A program made the translations under genes and the position numbers. 64,000 nt of DNA from Lampris incognitus (lineage: Eukaryota > Chordata > Actinopteri > Lampriformes > Lampridae). Each line of letters begins with the position of its first letter. The stretch's first letter is position 1. The stretch covers positions 52,551,485 through 52,615,484 of the forward strand of contig NC_079215.1 in the NCBI RefSeq assembly GCF_029633865.1. Direction: 5' to 3'. The notes beneath the pieces were generated by a model that was not told where the DNA came from, made no database searches, and saw only the letters and a list, made by a program, of their open reading frames with translations. Below, piece after piece: positions 1 to 41,437 of this stretch.

Positions 1-155
1 CACCGATTACACGGCAAGGATTAATTGGCAAAAGTACTTTCCCCATTTCATCATTATCAAGCAATCCGTCAGTGAGCAGGTCATCCCGAGGTAACGAGGC
101 ACACATGGTTTTAGCGTGACAATTAAACTCTGGCACCCACCTCCACCCACTATTA

Positions 156-478
156 CAGGGGTCCCCAACAGGCGGCCCGCGGGCCACGTCCGGCCCGTGA
201 CGGGCTGATTTATGGTCCGCGAGAATTTTTGGAGAAATGCCAGAAGGAAGAATTTTTTTTATTTCCCTACCAAAAAACTTTTTTTTAATTTCTTAGTAAA
301 AGTAAGACTAGTAATATATCGAAAAATAGATGAAAAATCTCTGTTTAAATTATAATCCCTGCAACGTATCGACACCAAAACAAACTAACGAACAACATGC
401 TGCTGGAGGTTGAGTGGCCCGTGGTTTTAAAATTGGCCCTAAAAGTGGCCCGCCATGAAAAGTAATTGGGGACCCCTG
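156..478. mobile_element. Non-autonomous hAT-type DNA transposon
   Basis: The 323-bp element starts CAGGGGTCCCCAA and ends with the inverted form TTGGGGACCCCTG. It is flanked by near-identical 8-bp duplications, CACTATTA (148-155) and CACTATAA (479-486), the target-site length expected of hAT elements. The interior is AT-rich and shows no transposase frame. It lies in the 3' flank of crmp1. Confidence 0.8.
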
Positions 479-939
479 CACTATAAGCTTAAGATGTCCC
501 ATTGTGCAAGCGTGATTGAAGTACAACTCTCAGACAAGTGTTGTGCATTTTTTTTTAATTGTCTTATTTCACAACAGCCATGTTTATTTCTCATTAGTGG
601 TTCCATCGGAGACACCGGACAGACGACGGCGACAAAATAAGCAAGAGTGGCGTGGAAACACTTCCGGTCCCCGCAACCAAGACAAGCGCCCTGAATTCAC
701 AAGGCGGAAATGAAAACATCTCGGGACAGACTTCAGTGGGGGCTTAGAGAAAACGGCAGGAGTAGTCGAAGCCTTTTACGGTGGTGGGTTAAACATCGCA
801 TCACAACAAAGACCTGGCGTGAGTGATTGGCAGAGAACAAAACGATCTCACGCGAAACTTCTTCTTCTTCTTCTGTAAAACTGGGGCAAAGCGGGTACAG
901 CAGTCCGCTAACGCGGCAGGTTATTGGACGACCTCTAAT

Positions 940-1460
940 CTGCTGTTCCCTCTGCTCATCTACCACAGTTCCCTCGGCACCTCGTCGGTGCCGGCCGACT
1001 TGAGCCGCACACAGCGCGTCGCGTTTAAGCCGCGCCGCTCCTACTGAGGTGACGTCACGGCGAACGTGCTCTGAAAGGAACTTGGGCGCGCGCTTTCCTC
1101 CCTACGCCGGAAGCGTGAACCGCCGCCGGTGTGAGAGTGGCGACCGCGTAACGTTCTGCGCAATCTCCGCTTTGACAACAAATCACGCGCAGTGTAACAT
1201 CTAGAAACATGTCCATGCAAATAATTACTACCGACCCACTGGACTGACGTGGATGATGAGGGATATTGCAAAGGTGTTTTAAAAATCACTGGGGGAGGAG
1301 AACTCCTTTTTTTTTTGTTTCTTCAGCTGGCCACCCGAGGTGTGGACAGGAGCACCATGTCTTAGCAGACCCGTGGGAGGTGAGGCATGAAATAGAAGGT
1401 AGGAGGAAGTTGTGCTCAAGGGAGGAATAGACAACGGTATAATGACGTCATGACACAACG
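940..1460. promoter_or_regulatory. CpG-rich stretch with two perfect CRE octamers; candidate promoter
   Basis: Position 950-1200 is much richer in CpG than its surroundings. A full palindromic cAMP-response element, TGACGTCA, sits at 1050-1057 and a second one at 1443-1450. Together these look like a vertebrate CpG-island promoter. No convincing coding exon is seen on either side: the open frames here lack recognisable motifs, so the transcript it might drive, leftward or rightward, is unknown. The two octamers are read directly; promoter function is inferred. Confidence 0.4.
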
Positions 1461-1886
1461 CTGGGTTTACACGTGGGTGTTTTGTTTTTTTTTTGTTTTT
1501 TTTGTTTGTTTGCTGGGGTCCGACACCGGGGGTTCTGTGTGAGTGAGTGCCCGCGGTCTTTACGCCGGTTCGCTTGTTCGATCGAGTTGAACTGCTGCGT
1601 TGGTGGGAGCGGCGCGCCTCCTCGTGTGCCGGAGGTGCAGCTCGTGGTTCCTGTTGGCTACGTGTTGACGGTGAGCTGATAAAATCCTATGTAAGTTTAA
1701 AAGAACCCCGCCCTTTCCGAGGCGCTGGAGTCCAACATACGGACAAGTGGACCAGGGATGCAAAGATATTCAGCCATGCCAAGTGTGCTTACAATCTCAA
1801 TCATACCACGCACGCGCACGCGCACATACCCACTCACTCACACAAAAGCACAAGGTGAAAACCCCTCCACGTTTTGAGCGCAGTGT

Positions 1887-15554
<13,668 letters not shown>

Positions 15555-15990
15555 GGTCGGATTCTGCGGTAGACGACGGCCCGGCCTGAGCCCGAATCTA
15601 TAACTCGCTTAATTGTCTGGGGTTTTTTTTTTCTTCTTCTTTTCTCTCCCCCCCCCCCACCTCCACCTAACCGGGTCACGGTGGCTCGGATCCTCCCAAG
15701 ACAGCCGTTCTCAGACGGTGCTGTGAACTGTGAAACAAACGCAGCCAGACCCGAGGACGCTGCCGCCTCCTCTCTCGAAAATGATGCAGTGCTCCAGATT
15801 CAGCCGGGAGTCCGTCGAGGAGGAGCGGCGGGCTGCATCTGAGTGAACTACTTTCTGATGCAAAGCATTATCGCCGCGGGGGGCTCGGTGAAAGTGACAG
15901 CACGCGCGCACACGCGCACGGGGGGACGCACTCCACATGCACCCCGCCAACACACAGACACGACTGCACCCTGACCAAATGCCCTCCCCC
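15555..15990 (-). promoter_or_regulatory. crmp1 5' flank and probable promoter
   Basis: This is the 436-bp sequence immediately upstream of the crmp1 long-isoform ATG. It is fairly rich in GC and CpG from about 15690 to 15930, as usual for a neuronal CpG-type promoter. No TATA box was recognised and the transcription start cannot be fixed. Function is inferred from position. Confidence 0.35.
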
Positions 15991-15994
15991 CTCT

Positions 15995-15997
<3 letters not shown>

Positions 15998-16087
<90 letters not shown>
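15998..16087. repeat. (CT)n microsatellite in the crmp1-wfs1 spacer
   Basis: About 45 CT units, 440 bp upstream of the crmp1 start codon; purine-rich in the sense of crmp1. Confidence 0.95.
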
Positions 16088-16091
<4 letters not shown>

Positions 16092-16780
16092 AGCTCGCTC
16101 GCTCTAACCCGTCTGCTGAAATGTGGGATGGCGTGATGCGTGCGGAGTGGGTCACAGCACCGGGGAATTAAACCAGCCAGTGTGATCGTTTAACCCACAT
16201 CTGGGCGGCGGGGGGCGAGGGGGGGGGGTGGTGGTATACAGATTAGCAGTCCAAATGGATTTTGCTCCAGCTCCACAGTTGGCTCTCGCTTCCCTGTGCA
16301 CCGGTCGCTTTCGCTGCACTGACCCTGAAAGGGTCACGCTGGATGGAGTAAATATGTATTAGCAGCGTGCGTGTGACCTGCTGTCCAGGTACAGCCCTCG
16401 GCGGGGGGGTGGGGGGGCTTTTATCTCCACCGTGGCGGAAGCAATGGCCTCAGCGTCCTCGCTAGACAGTTTGCTGATGCGACTTCATATGAAAAAAAAA
16501 AGGAAAAACTTCATTTATAAGTTTCGCTGCCCAATGGCAGACTGCGGTAACGACGCCTTTGTGGCATCCACTCACAGAGAGAGAGAGAGGGGGGGGGGGG
16601 TAAGAGAGGAGGAGGAGGAGAGGGAGGGAGGAAAAGGCAAAAGTGCAACGTGCGAGTTTCAGATCTCGGTGTGAAACTGGCGCTGTCTTTTCAGGACCCC
16701 CACACAGGCGGACAGCTCCCGGAGGAACAATACGCTGCCAAGCGCCTTGGCGCATGCGCAGTAACCCTGGTAGGGAAACC

Positions 16781-17272
16781 ATGAATCAGTTCATCCGGAC
16801 GCAGCGTTCATTGGGAGGAACGTTTCATCACTCATCTAAGTGACCTCTTCAGTCTCAGCGGACTGGAGGTACCCCCCCCCACCCCTTATAAACAACACAG
16901 TGGCGTTACCACCGAAAACAACGATCAGCTTCATATGCAAATTACGGTGACCATTAACTAGAGTTACAATGGCCACGTGTACTATTCACAGTGGATGTGG
17001 CGGGAGTTTTGGAACAGGGGAGACACGTATTTTCCCAAAACATCGCGTCTCGGTTGCCCTCAAACCCCAAAACGCGCTGCGCCAGAATCTGGTCCACCCC
17101 AAGGATCGGGTCCCCCGGCACAAACAGGGCAATATAGTGTACGCTGTTAAGTGCTGGGAGGGTTGGGGAAACCAAACAGACACTGGCCAGCCAAGAGGAT
17201 GGCACAACACAGAAGAGCTAACGCATCAGACCAGGACTCCGCAGTCTACACCATCTACAGGCCAGTGGCCAC
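16781..17272 (+). mobile_element. Penelope-like retroelement fragment
   Basis: Position 16783-16870 (CATCCGGACGCAGCGTTCATT, then CATCACTCATCTAAGTGACC) resembles the terminal repeat found with fish Penelope-like elements. Position 16969-17265 encodes, in broken frames, PKDRVPRHKQGNIVYAVKC and KRMAQHRRANASDQDSAVY. These match the GIY-YIG endonuclease end that marks this class. Only this fragment is present, and it abuts a (TA)n tract. The family call rests on remembered motifs. Confidence 0.5.
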
Positions 17273-17273
17273 T

Positions 17274-17275
<2 letters not shown>

Positions 17276-17353
<78 letters not shown>
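17276..17353. repeat. (TA)n microsatellite
   Basis: About 39 TA units directly after the Penelope-like fragment, 340 bp upstream of the probable wfs1 first exon. Confidence 0.95.
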
Positions 17354-17356
<3 letters not shown>

Positions 17357-17519
17357 TAATCGTCCATCTTAACTGGTGATATTTGCATTCTCACATATTC
17401 CACTGAAGACCTGTCTCAGTTGTCGTTGAAATGCGTACAGTCCTCTGCTGAGATCTAGTCACCATCTATTTCCAACTAGTTTTACTCTTTGAGAATAATA
17501 GTTAGTCTACTAAATTCCG

Positions 17520-17690
17520 AAATGACGTGAAAAGCCACAGGGAGTGGCCATGCGCACTTGCGACGCTCCTGAGGAGATGCAGTGGATAGGCTCCTGTTCT
17601 AACCAATCACATCGCTCAGTGGGCTGATTGGCAGTTGGCGCCGCCTATGAGGGCGCTTTCTATTTTAGGAGGGCGGACAAAGTGAAGCTC
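17520..17690 (+). promoter_or_regulatory. wfs1 promoter with CCAAT boxes and a UPRE-like site
   Basis: The sequence shows a direct CCAAT (17603-17607), an inverted one (ATTGG, 17627-17631), an E2F-like TTGGCGCC (17635-17642) and TGACGTGA at 17523-17530. The last resembles the XBP1/ATF6 unfolded-protein-response element. Mammalian WFS1 is known to be induced by ER stress, so such a site is plausible. No exact ERSE (CCAAT-N9-CCACG) was found. The transcription start is probably just downstream. Confidence 0.45.
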
Positions 17691-17858
17691 TCGTGTTGCT
17701 CACGGACCATGGCCTAAAAGTTGAACATAACGGGGGGGGGGGGGTCTCTCTGGTTTCAAAGCACAGAGAGGAATGGACCCCAGCAAAATATCTGATCCCG
17801 GCCAACGACTTCAAAAGGAACTTTGTGTCTTGAAGAAATCTGCGAAGCTAGACAACAG
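17690..17858 (+). other. wfs1: Probable non-coding first exon of wfs1, with an upstream ORF
   Basis: A donor AACAG/GTAATG at 17858/17859 lies downstream of the promoter elements. The first acceptor that joins a recognisable coding exon is CTAG/G at 18509/18510. The exon contains a two-codon ORF (ATG near 17709) and an ATG at 17773 open to the donor (MDPSKISDPGQRLQK and onward). Spliced to exon 2, the latter frame ends at a TGA about 40 nt past the wolframin ATG, so it overlaps the main start in another frame. The exon's 5' limit is a guess. Confidence 0.45.
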
Positions 17859-18520
17859 GTAATGCTGACTGATATTTTGTTTCATTGAGGGTTTTTTTTT
17901 CTTCTTCTCTTGCCACAGGTCATGGTCCGGGCAATCTAAAAGCTGCTGAGCTCAGTGAGAGTTTCTATACTTAGATATTGAAAGTCTGTGTGTGGGTGAC
18001 GAAGCAAGGCTCTCAACAGGGACGAGCGATATTGCTGAAGAGGGCTGCTGGTATTAATATACTGTGCAAACACACTGAGTGAGAAGATACAACCTCTGTC
18101 CTTTTTGATCTGAAAAATCAGTTTACATTGCATTAAGCCATGTCCAGGCATCCAATCACCATTTGACATTTGTTCTGTTTTTTTTATTTTAATTGTAATG
18201 AGTAGCAGTTCAAAGTGACTCTGATATTAGATTTGAACTTGCGGAGTGGGTGCGGTTCATTTGCAGTCCATGTTCGTCTCCCAGTCAGATCTCATTCTCG
18301 TGTCCTTTCACTGGAGATGAAAGGTGTCATATTTTAGGTATGCAAAGAGGTTAAAATATCCAGAGGAATGGGTCCTCCAATTTCTCTTCAGAAGGACTTA
18401 AATGTCACTACATTTCACCATCCAACAAAACTAATACTTGCTGTCCCAACACGCAGCTCAAGGATGACATGTGCTACACTATATATTTTATTTTTCTCTC
18501 TTATTCTAGGACAGTTGGAG

Positions 18521-35663
<17,143 letters not shown>

Positions 35664-36011
35664 GAAAGAAGATGGCGAGAAAGTTGAGAGGTTCATAGTT
35701 GGGGGGGGGGATCATTTTAACATAACAACTTAGAGTATTGTGTTTACTTGCATGATCGTGTCTGTGTCTATTGGGACATTTAACAATGTGAATGAAAGAT
35801 GTTTTGCAGACGTTTCTACATGTAAAATGTGGTGTTTCCACATAATGACTTCCTTTTCGCGCATGACTTTATGACGAATGTGTCTTAAGGGACTTTTTTT
35901 TGATAGAAGATGTCCTATTTTTATTGCATATGATGCCCCTAAAAGAATGATAGATTATTCAGTGGCCAAAACCCAATACTGGTAACTAAACAGAAAAAAC
36001 TACCGACGTTT
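35664..36011 (+). other. wfs1 3' UTR and downstream sequence
   Basis: Directly follows the wfs1 stop codon. It is AT-rich with no ORF of note. No AATAAA was found before about 38214, so the end of the transcript cannot be placed; a variant signal may be used. Confidence 0.4.
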
Positions 36012-36477
36012 TTTTCTTTTCCCTTCCCCCTTTATTCTCCCAGTTGTACTAAGCCAATTACCCCACTCTTCTGAGCGTCCCGGTCTTTGCTCCACCCCCT
36101 CTGCCGAGCCGGGGAGGGCTGCAGACTACCACATGCCTCCTCCGATACATGTGGAGTTGTCAGCCGCTTCTTTTCACCTGACAGTGAGGAGTTTCGCCAG
36201 GGGGATGTAGCACGTGGGAGGATCACGCTGTTGCCCCTCCAGTTCTCCCTCCCCCCTGAACTTCAGCGCCTATTCAGTGAATAAGCGCCCCGACTGACCA
36301 GAGGAGGCGCTAGTGCAGCGACCAGGACACATACCCACATATGGCTTCCTACCCGCAGACACAGCCAATTGTGTCTGTAGGGATCGCCTGACCAAGCCGG
36401 AGGTAACACGGGGATTCGAACCGGCGAGCCCCGTGTTGGTAGGCAACGGAATAGACCGCTACGCTACCCGGACGCCC
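36012..36477 (-). mobile_element. SINE family A, copy 5
   Basis: Full-length copy; minus-strand head near 36475 with box B GGTTCGAATCC. It carries a short extra segment (AACTTCAGCGCCTATTCAGT, near 36259) compared with other copies. It lies 350 bp downstream of the wfs1 stop codon. Confidence 0.85.
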
Positions 36478-37009
36478 CACCACTGACCTTTTTAAGGAGG
36501 GAGTAAACTTTTTTTTCTTTTTTTGCATTTTTCAAGCTGAAACATATTGGTAAGACCCTAGGCTTTTCCAAACTGACTACCCAAAAGATAAATCTCTTTT
36601 ACAAGATTTTTCAAATTTTTGAAAATGTGAGTAGATGTAGACAGGCTAAAAATGAATACTTACCCTTTAATAATCTTACGTGAAAGAAAAGTTCACACAC
36701 ACACACACACACACAAAGTAAACCTCTGTAATATTGCAATTGTTTCTGAAAGCTGCCATATTTCAGGGGGTTGTACTGTCTGTTGCTGACAGTAGGAGCT
36801 GGTATATGAAATCTAAGATCTGCATGTAGGTGATGACACATGATCTGACTTAACGTTGGGGTTGACTTTTGCTGGAAGTGTTTGTTGTAAAACGTCAAAA
36901 TGCTCTACTGAAATGAAATGTTACAACAAAATTTTGCTTTAATGACTTGTTAACAAAACTGCTGCTATGTAATGGTGTATGAAATACTGCACAAGTATGT
37001 CCATGTGTT

Positions 37010-37012
<3 letters not shown>

Positions 37013-37050
<38 letters not shown>

Positions 37051-37420
37051 CAGAGAGCGAGAGAGAGGGGGGGTGAGCGTGAGTGTGCCAGGTTTTCTTA
37101 TCCTAACGGGGACCAAATGTCCCTATTAGGATAGGGAAAACCTAAAACCTAACTTCTGGGGAGATTTTATGGATCCCCATAAGGAAAAGTGTCTATTTTA
37201 GGGTTAGGAATTTTTTTTGGTTTTAAGGCTAAGGTTAGAATTAGGATTAGGATTAGGGTAGGGTAAGGGTTAAGGTTGGGCATATAGTTATGATGGTTAA
37301 GGTTAGGGGAATGGATGTAGTTAATGAGGGGTCCCCACAAGTATAGGGTGACATGGTGTGTGTGTGTTTGGGGGGGGGGGGTTGAGTGTCTCTGAGTGTG
37401 TACTTGAGTTCGTGTTTGCT
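37013..37420. repeat. Degenerate telomere-like repeat flanked by GT tracts
   Basis: (GT)n at 37013-37040 is followed by GGGGACCAAATGTCCC. About 120 bp of TTAGG/GGTTAG-like words come next (GGATTAGGATTAGGG, GGGTAAGGGTTAAGG), then GGGGTCCCCACAAGTATAGG and (TG)n. A related unit in the same orientation lies at 56275-56601. Confidence 0.6.
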
Positions 37421-37429
37421 TGTTTCCGT

Positions 37430-40400
37430 ATATTTTTCTAGTATGTACATGTAATATCCTATTCGCTTGCACTCGTGTTATTACAGGAGTCGAGTGGCAC
37501 ATTTGATAGATTCTTGACTATAGTTGAGGCCTTGCTTGTTCTGTGGTCTTAATATCTTATGGTCTTAATAGTAACTTGTTTATTTATCAGTTCTGCTGTC
37601 AGTGTCATGTATCTCACCCGCCAGGTCATATGTTAGGATGCGGAAAATGGCAAACCGCCTGGTTATCCACAATAAGGTATTTCACCCATTTTTTACCTTT
37701 ATTTCATCTTTTTTTTCAAGTCCCTAGCTAGACTATATACGGTATGATCGTAAATGTGTCTGTGACACTGGTCTCAGTGGTCTCAGTGCGGTACTTCTCC
37801 TCTTTGACGGCGGTGAAAGTAGAGCAGCACCAAAGACGGCTAAGATGCTCAAAATAGTCAACACTGACATTTAACTCGCTCTGTAAGACGGCTCACAGAA
37901 GCCTTCTTGATTTGTAAAATTTGTCCTAACCAAATATTTGAGAAGATCGTTTTGCAGGAAAAGAAGTTGCACACAGTGAGCAAATGAATTCATACGTTTA
38001 ATCGAGAAGTTGATATCACCAGATGACAACATGACATGTTTGATACTGTTCAACTCATTTCATTCCATAGAAATATTGAAGTTCTGCAGCAGGAAAGTTT
38101 TAAATGAACCGTTTTACTTTAGATGCTTGTGTGTTGTTTGCAATCATCACGTGGAGTGCACTGTTTGCCATAAAAGTCATATCAATTTAATTTATATTTA
38201 AAACAGACAGCAAAATAAATTTTGTCTGTTTTAAATACTGGTTAGCAATAATCAACAATACTTAACTAAACAATTATATTTCAAAGTTGGTTTCAGTTAT
38301 TAGATTGTTAGCATATGAAGCAACAGTAATTGATTGACATTATATGAAAATATCCTACATGTGAATGTTATTAAGCAGTATCCTCTACATATTCATGAAT
38401 ATTTTATCACTCCCAGACCCATACTGTGAATATCGATGCCCTTTTTGTCCTTGTAATGGAGAAGGTGGAGGCGTACAATGCAAATTAAAGTTTTGTTTAT
38501 GAAACAAAATGTCCCTTTGATTAATACTGCAGAGGCATTTTAAGGATAAGCAATCAAAGAAATCACCACATGACCCGAAAAAGACAGTCATCAAGGAATA
38601 AACGGTGATACAAGCTTTTTTTTCCTTCAGATTTCACATTATTTTATTAATGCACATTCCTTTTCTTCACCTCAAGTTGAGTTATCCATTATTGTGTCGT
38701 TAGTTTCATCGACTTCAAAGTATGATAAGTATACACGTTAGTAGCATTGGACAATGGCAACATGCTGCTGCTGCTGTGCTCCTGAACACAAATGCGCTCA
38801 CTGATTGTGCGTAGTGGTGATGATGATGATGATGATGATAACACGATAACCAACCGGTTAGGAAACCAGTTGGGTTTTGTGTCATTTTGCTAATGTCATG
38901 CAGTGTTTTTGTGTCGTATGCTCGCTGTTTGTTGGTTCGGTTAACGGTGAAGATATCACAACTTGGTGTTGCACATTTTTGTCGAGCCAATAAGTGTCAC
39001 TCTGAGTGTGCGTTCAACCCTTGATGAAGACACAAGCCGAATCCTAAAAACCAAACAAAAAGAGTTGTCCATAGGGAGCATCCCTGCACAACCCTCAGGC
39101 TTAACATCTGTGAACGGGCGTCGAATTTAAAAAGAAGAGGGGTGAAAAAGAAACAGAAGAAGTGACACAGAGATGATACTGGTTAAGAGAGTGAGACATG
39201 GTATCAAGCTTACCATCGCACTCTCTTTTTTCTTGGGGCTGAAGATTTACACAATGAAATAAATGTTCATTCATCATATGTATCTGTCATTATTTAGAGA
39301 ATGAGTAAAGGAGGATGAGCGACTCTGTGCACGCACAAACACACACACACACACAAAGGAGGATGATCGACTCTGCGCTTGCACAAACAAACACACACAC
39401 ACACACAGACCACTGATAAAACGTTTTCAGTTGGACCGAGGGAAAAGGTCACTTGAAAACAAATCTTTTCAATGTAAACAATCATATCATCCCCAAAACA
39501 AATAATAATTCAGACGAATACAGACTTCATCTTAATGCTGTACATCCAAAGCTTAGAGTGCCACTGTCAAAGTAGCACTGTGAGGTGTATATCGACATAA
39601 AGAACGTGTGATAGTATAAACTCGTGTGACGTCACTGTTTTAATGTTGAAGACATACTCAACAGCAATGTGCCTACTGGACTATTGCACAATAATTCCGT
39701 CCCCCACTTTCAACATTTTGGGGACACGCTTGAAAATAAAAAGCTTGCAGGGGCCTCATTTATGAAATTGTACTTGGGTCTCTTATTCAACTTGATTGTA
39801 AAATCATCTCTCAAAATGTGCCAACTCTTTCTTTACAAAATGGACCATTAACTAATTTATGTTAAGAGCCTTGCACCTAGCCTTACGCACTGAATATGCC
39901 CTGAATATAAATAACACTCATGTCTGTATCACATATAAAATAATCAAGCAACTTCAGTTTGAGCACGCATGAATGAGCTCTGCACGTGTGTGTAATCACC
40001 CACATTTAGCATCACTCACCATACTAACACAATGCAGAGCAGTGGCATATGGAGAGCCATGTATATGTGGGTTTTCTTTCCAATCCAACACTACAGCTGA
40101 TTTCACGAATCAGTCTTTCCCTGTCCGGTTGAAGGTGTGTTTTATCAGTGTTGGACTGGGAAGGAAACCTGCATACACATGACCCGCCATGGCACACGGT
40201 TGAGTACCACTGGTGTAGAGGTTAAAGATGCCTCGATTGCAGTCATCAAAAACACTTTTATATGGCTTAATATATGCAACAAAACAATAGTGGTGGCATA
40301 TGCTTCGTGTACTGTAAGTGGTCGAGGCTCAGCATAGTGCCAGTGCTTGTCCATAAACCTGTTTATAAATGAGCTCCAGGTGTGTTAGTACCGTGCCAGA

Positions 40401-41437
40401 TAAACAGCCTCTTAAACCTCTCACAGCTCTTGGGACCGTTATCGGCAATGACTCAAAAATATGGCATATTTATGCGTAAGAGTAGGATAATGGAATATCA
40501 CGTGTGTGTTATTATTGCAAGGATTAATAGATCTCAGATTAATGGCCGTTTATGCGTGCACCCTCCAAGAGCACTGCTCTAATGGAGATTCACTAACAGG
40601 TCTCAGATTGTGTAGTCAGCCTATAATTTAGGGTGTGTTTCTCAAGGGCTGCACAGCAAGACTGCTTTCGCTATTCTGCAGTTGTTGGAAAAAAACAAAC
40701 AAACAAAAAGCTACGTAGGGTTGCACCATCTTGAAAAGCCACTGGATGATCAGAAACACCGGCTGTGCAATCCGCTCAGTGCAGTCATCCAATACACATC
40801 TACAAGTTACGTCGCAATAGCCATGCCTTCTTCATTTCAACGCCGTACACATCCTCCATTTAGTGTGAAAAGGTACCAAAGCGGATCAGTGAGGAGCGCA
40901 ACATTTAAAAGGTCAACAGCATTGAAACATAGCAGATGTGGAGGTGGCCCTGCACCTCTGTACTGAGCAACTAGGCGGTAACACAAGGAACCTCAAAAGG
41001 TGTGAGTGAAGTGGGACACTGAGTGCGTTTTGATGGACACAGGGCGGCAAGACCGGACAGTTCATCTCATCTTCAACATTGTCACACACCTTCATGTCAT
41101 CAGTGAGAAAATTGTTGTTTTCAGTAATCCAATATTTTAACAATCTTGTACTTATACTGCATCCAGTCCTTTTTTGTCATTACACAGACTGTGCAAGTTA
41201 ATAATGTATGCCTAAAACTGCAACAGTGCATGAAAATGCAATAAATCCTTGGCTCACCCTCACTTAAGCGTTGCATACTGTGAGATCTCTCTCCACACAC
41301 TGAGTAACTGCAATCCATTGAATTTCGAGTCACCCTTCGTGTCTTTGCGGCAACTAATTGAAGGCAATGTGTGTGTATGTATGTGTGTGTGTGTGTGTGT
41401 GTGTACGTCACTGCCACTGTCAACATCCCCATCACTG
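37430..41437. other. Tail-to-tail spacer between wfs1 and ppp2r2c; probable ppp2r2c 3' UTR at its right end
   Basis: No gene is recognised in these 4 kb. It contains short (CA)n tracts at 39340-39410, a (GAT)n run near 38818-38839 and a (GT)n tract at about 41376-41404. The last lies just past the ppp2r2c stop in that gene's 3' UTR. Candidate poly(A) signals are AATAAA at 38214, 38597 and 39258 (plus), and on the minus strand the complement of TTTATT at 38643. None is decisive. The open frames are short and motif-free. Confidence 0.4.

Noticed and set aside
17595-17650. Exact ER-stress element (CCAAT-N9-CCACG) at the wfs1 promoter
   Set aside because: Both CCAAT boxes were checked in both directions and neither has CCACG at the right distance.
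18368-18520. In-frame upstream ATG extending wolframin by 51 residues
   Set aside because: It would require keeping the sequence before the TTCTAG/G acceptor at 18509. The extension is intron-like and has no similarity to wolframin.
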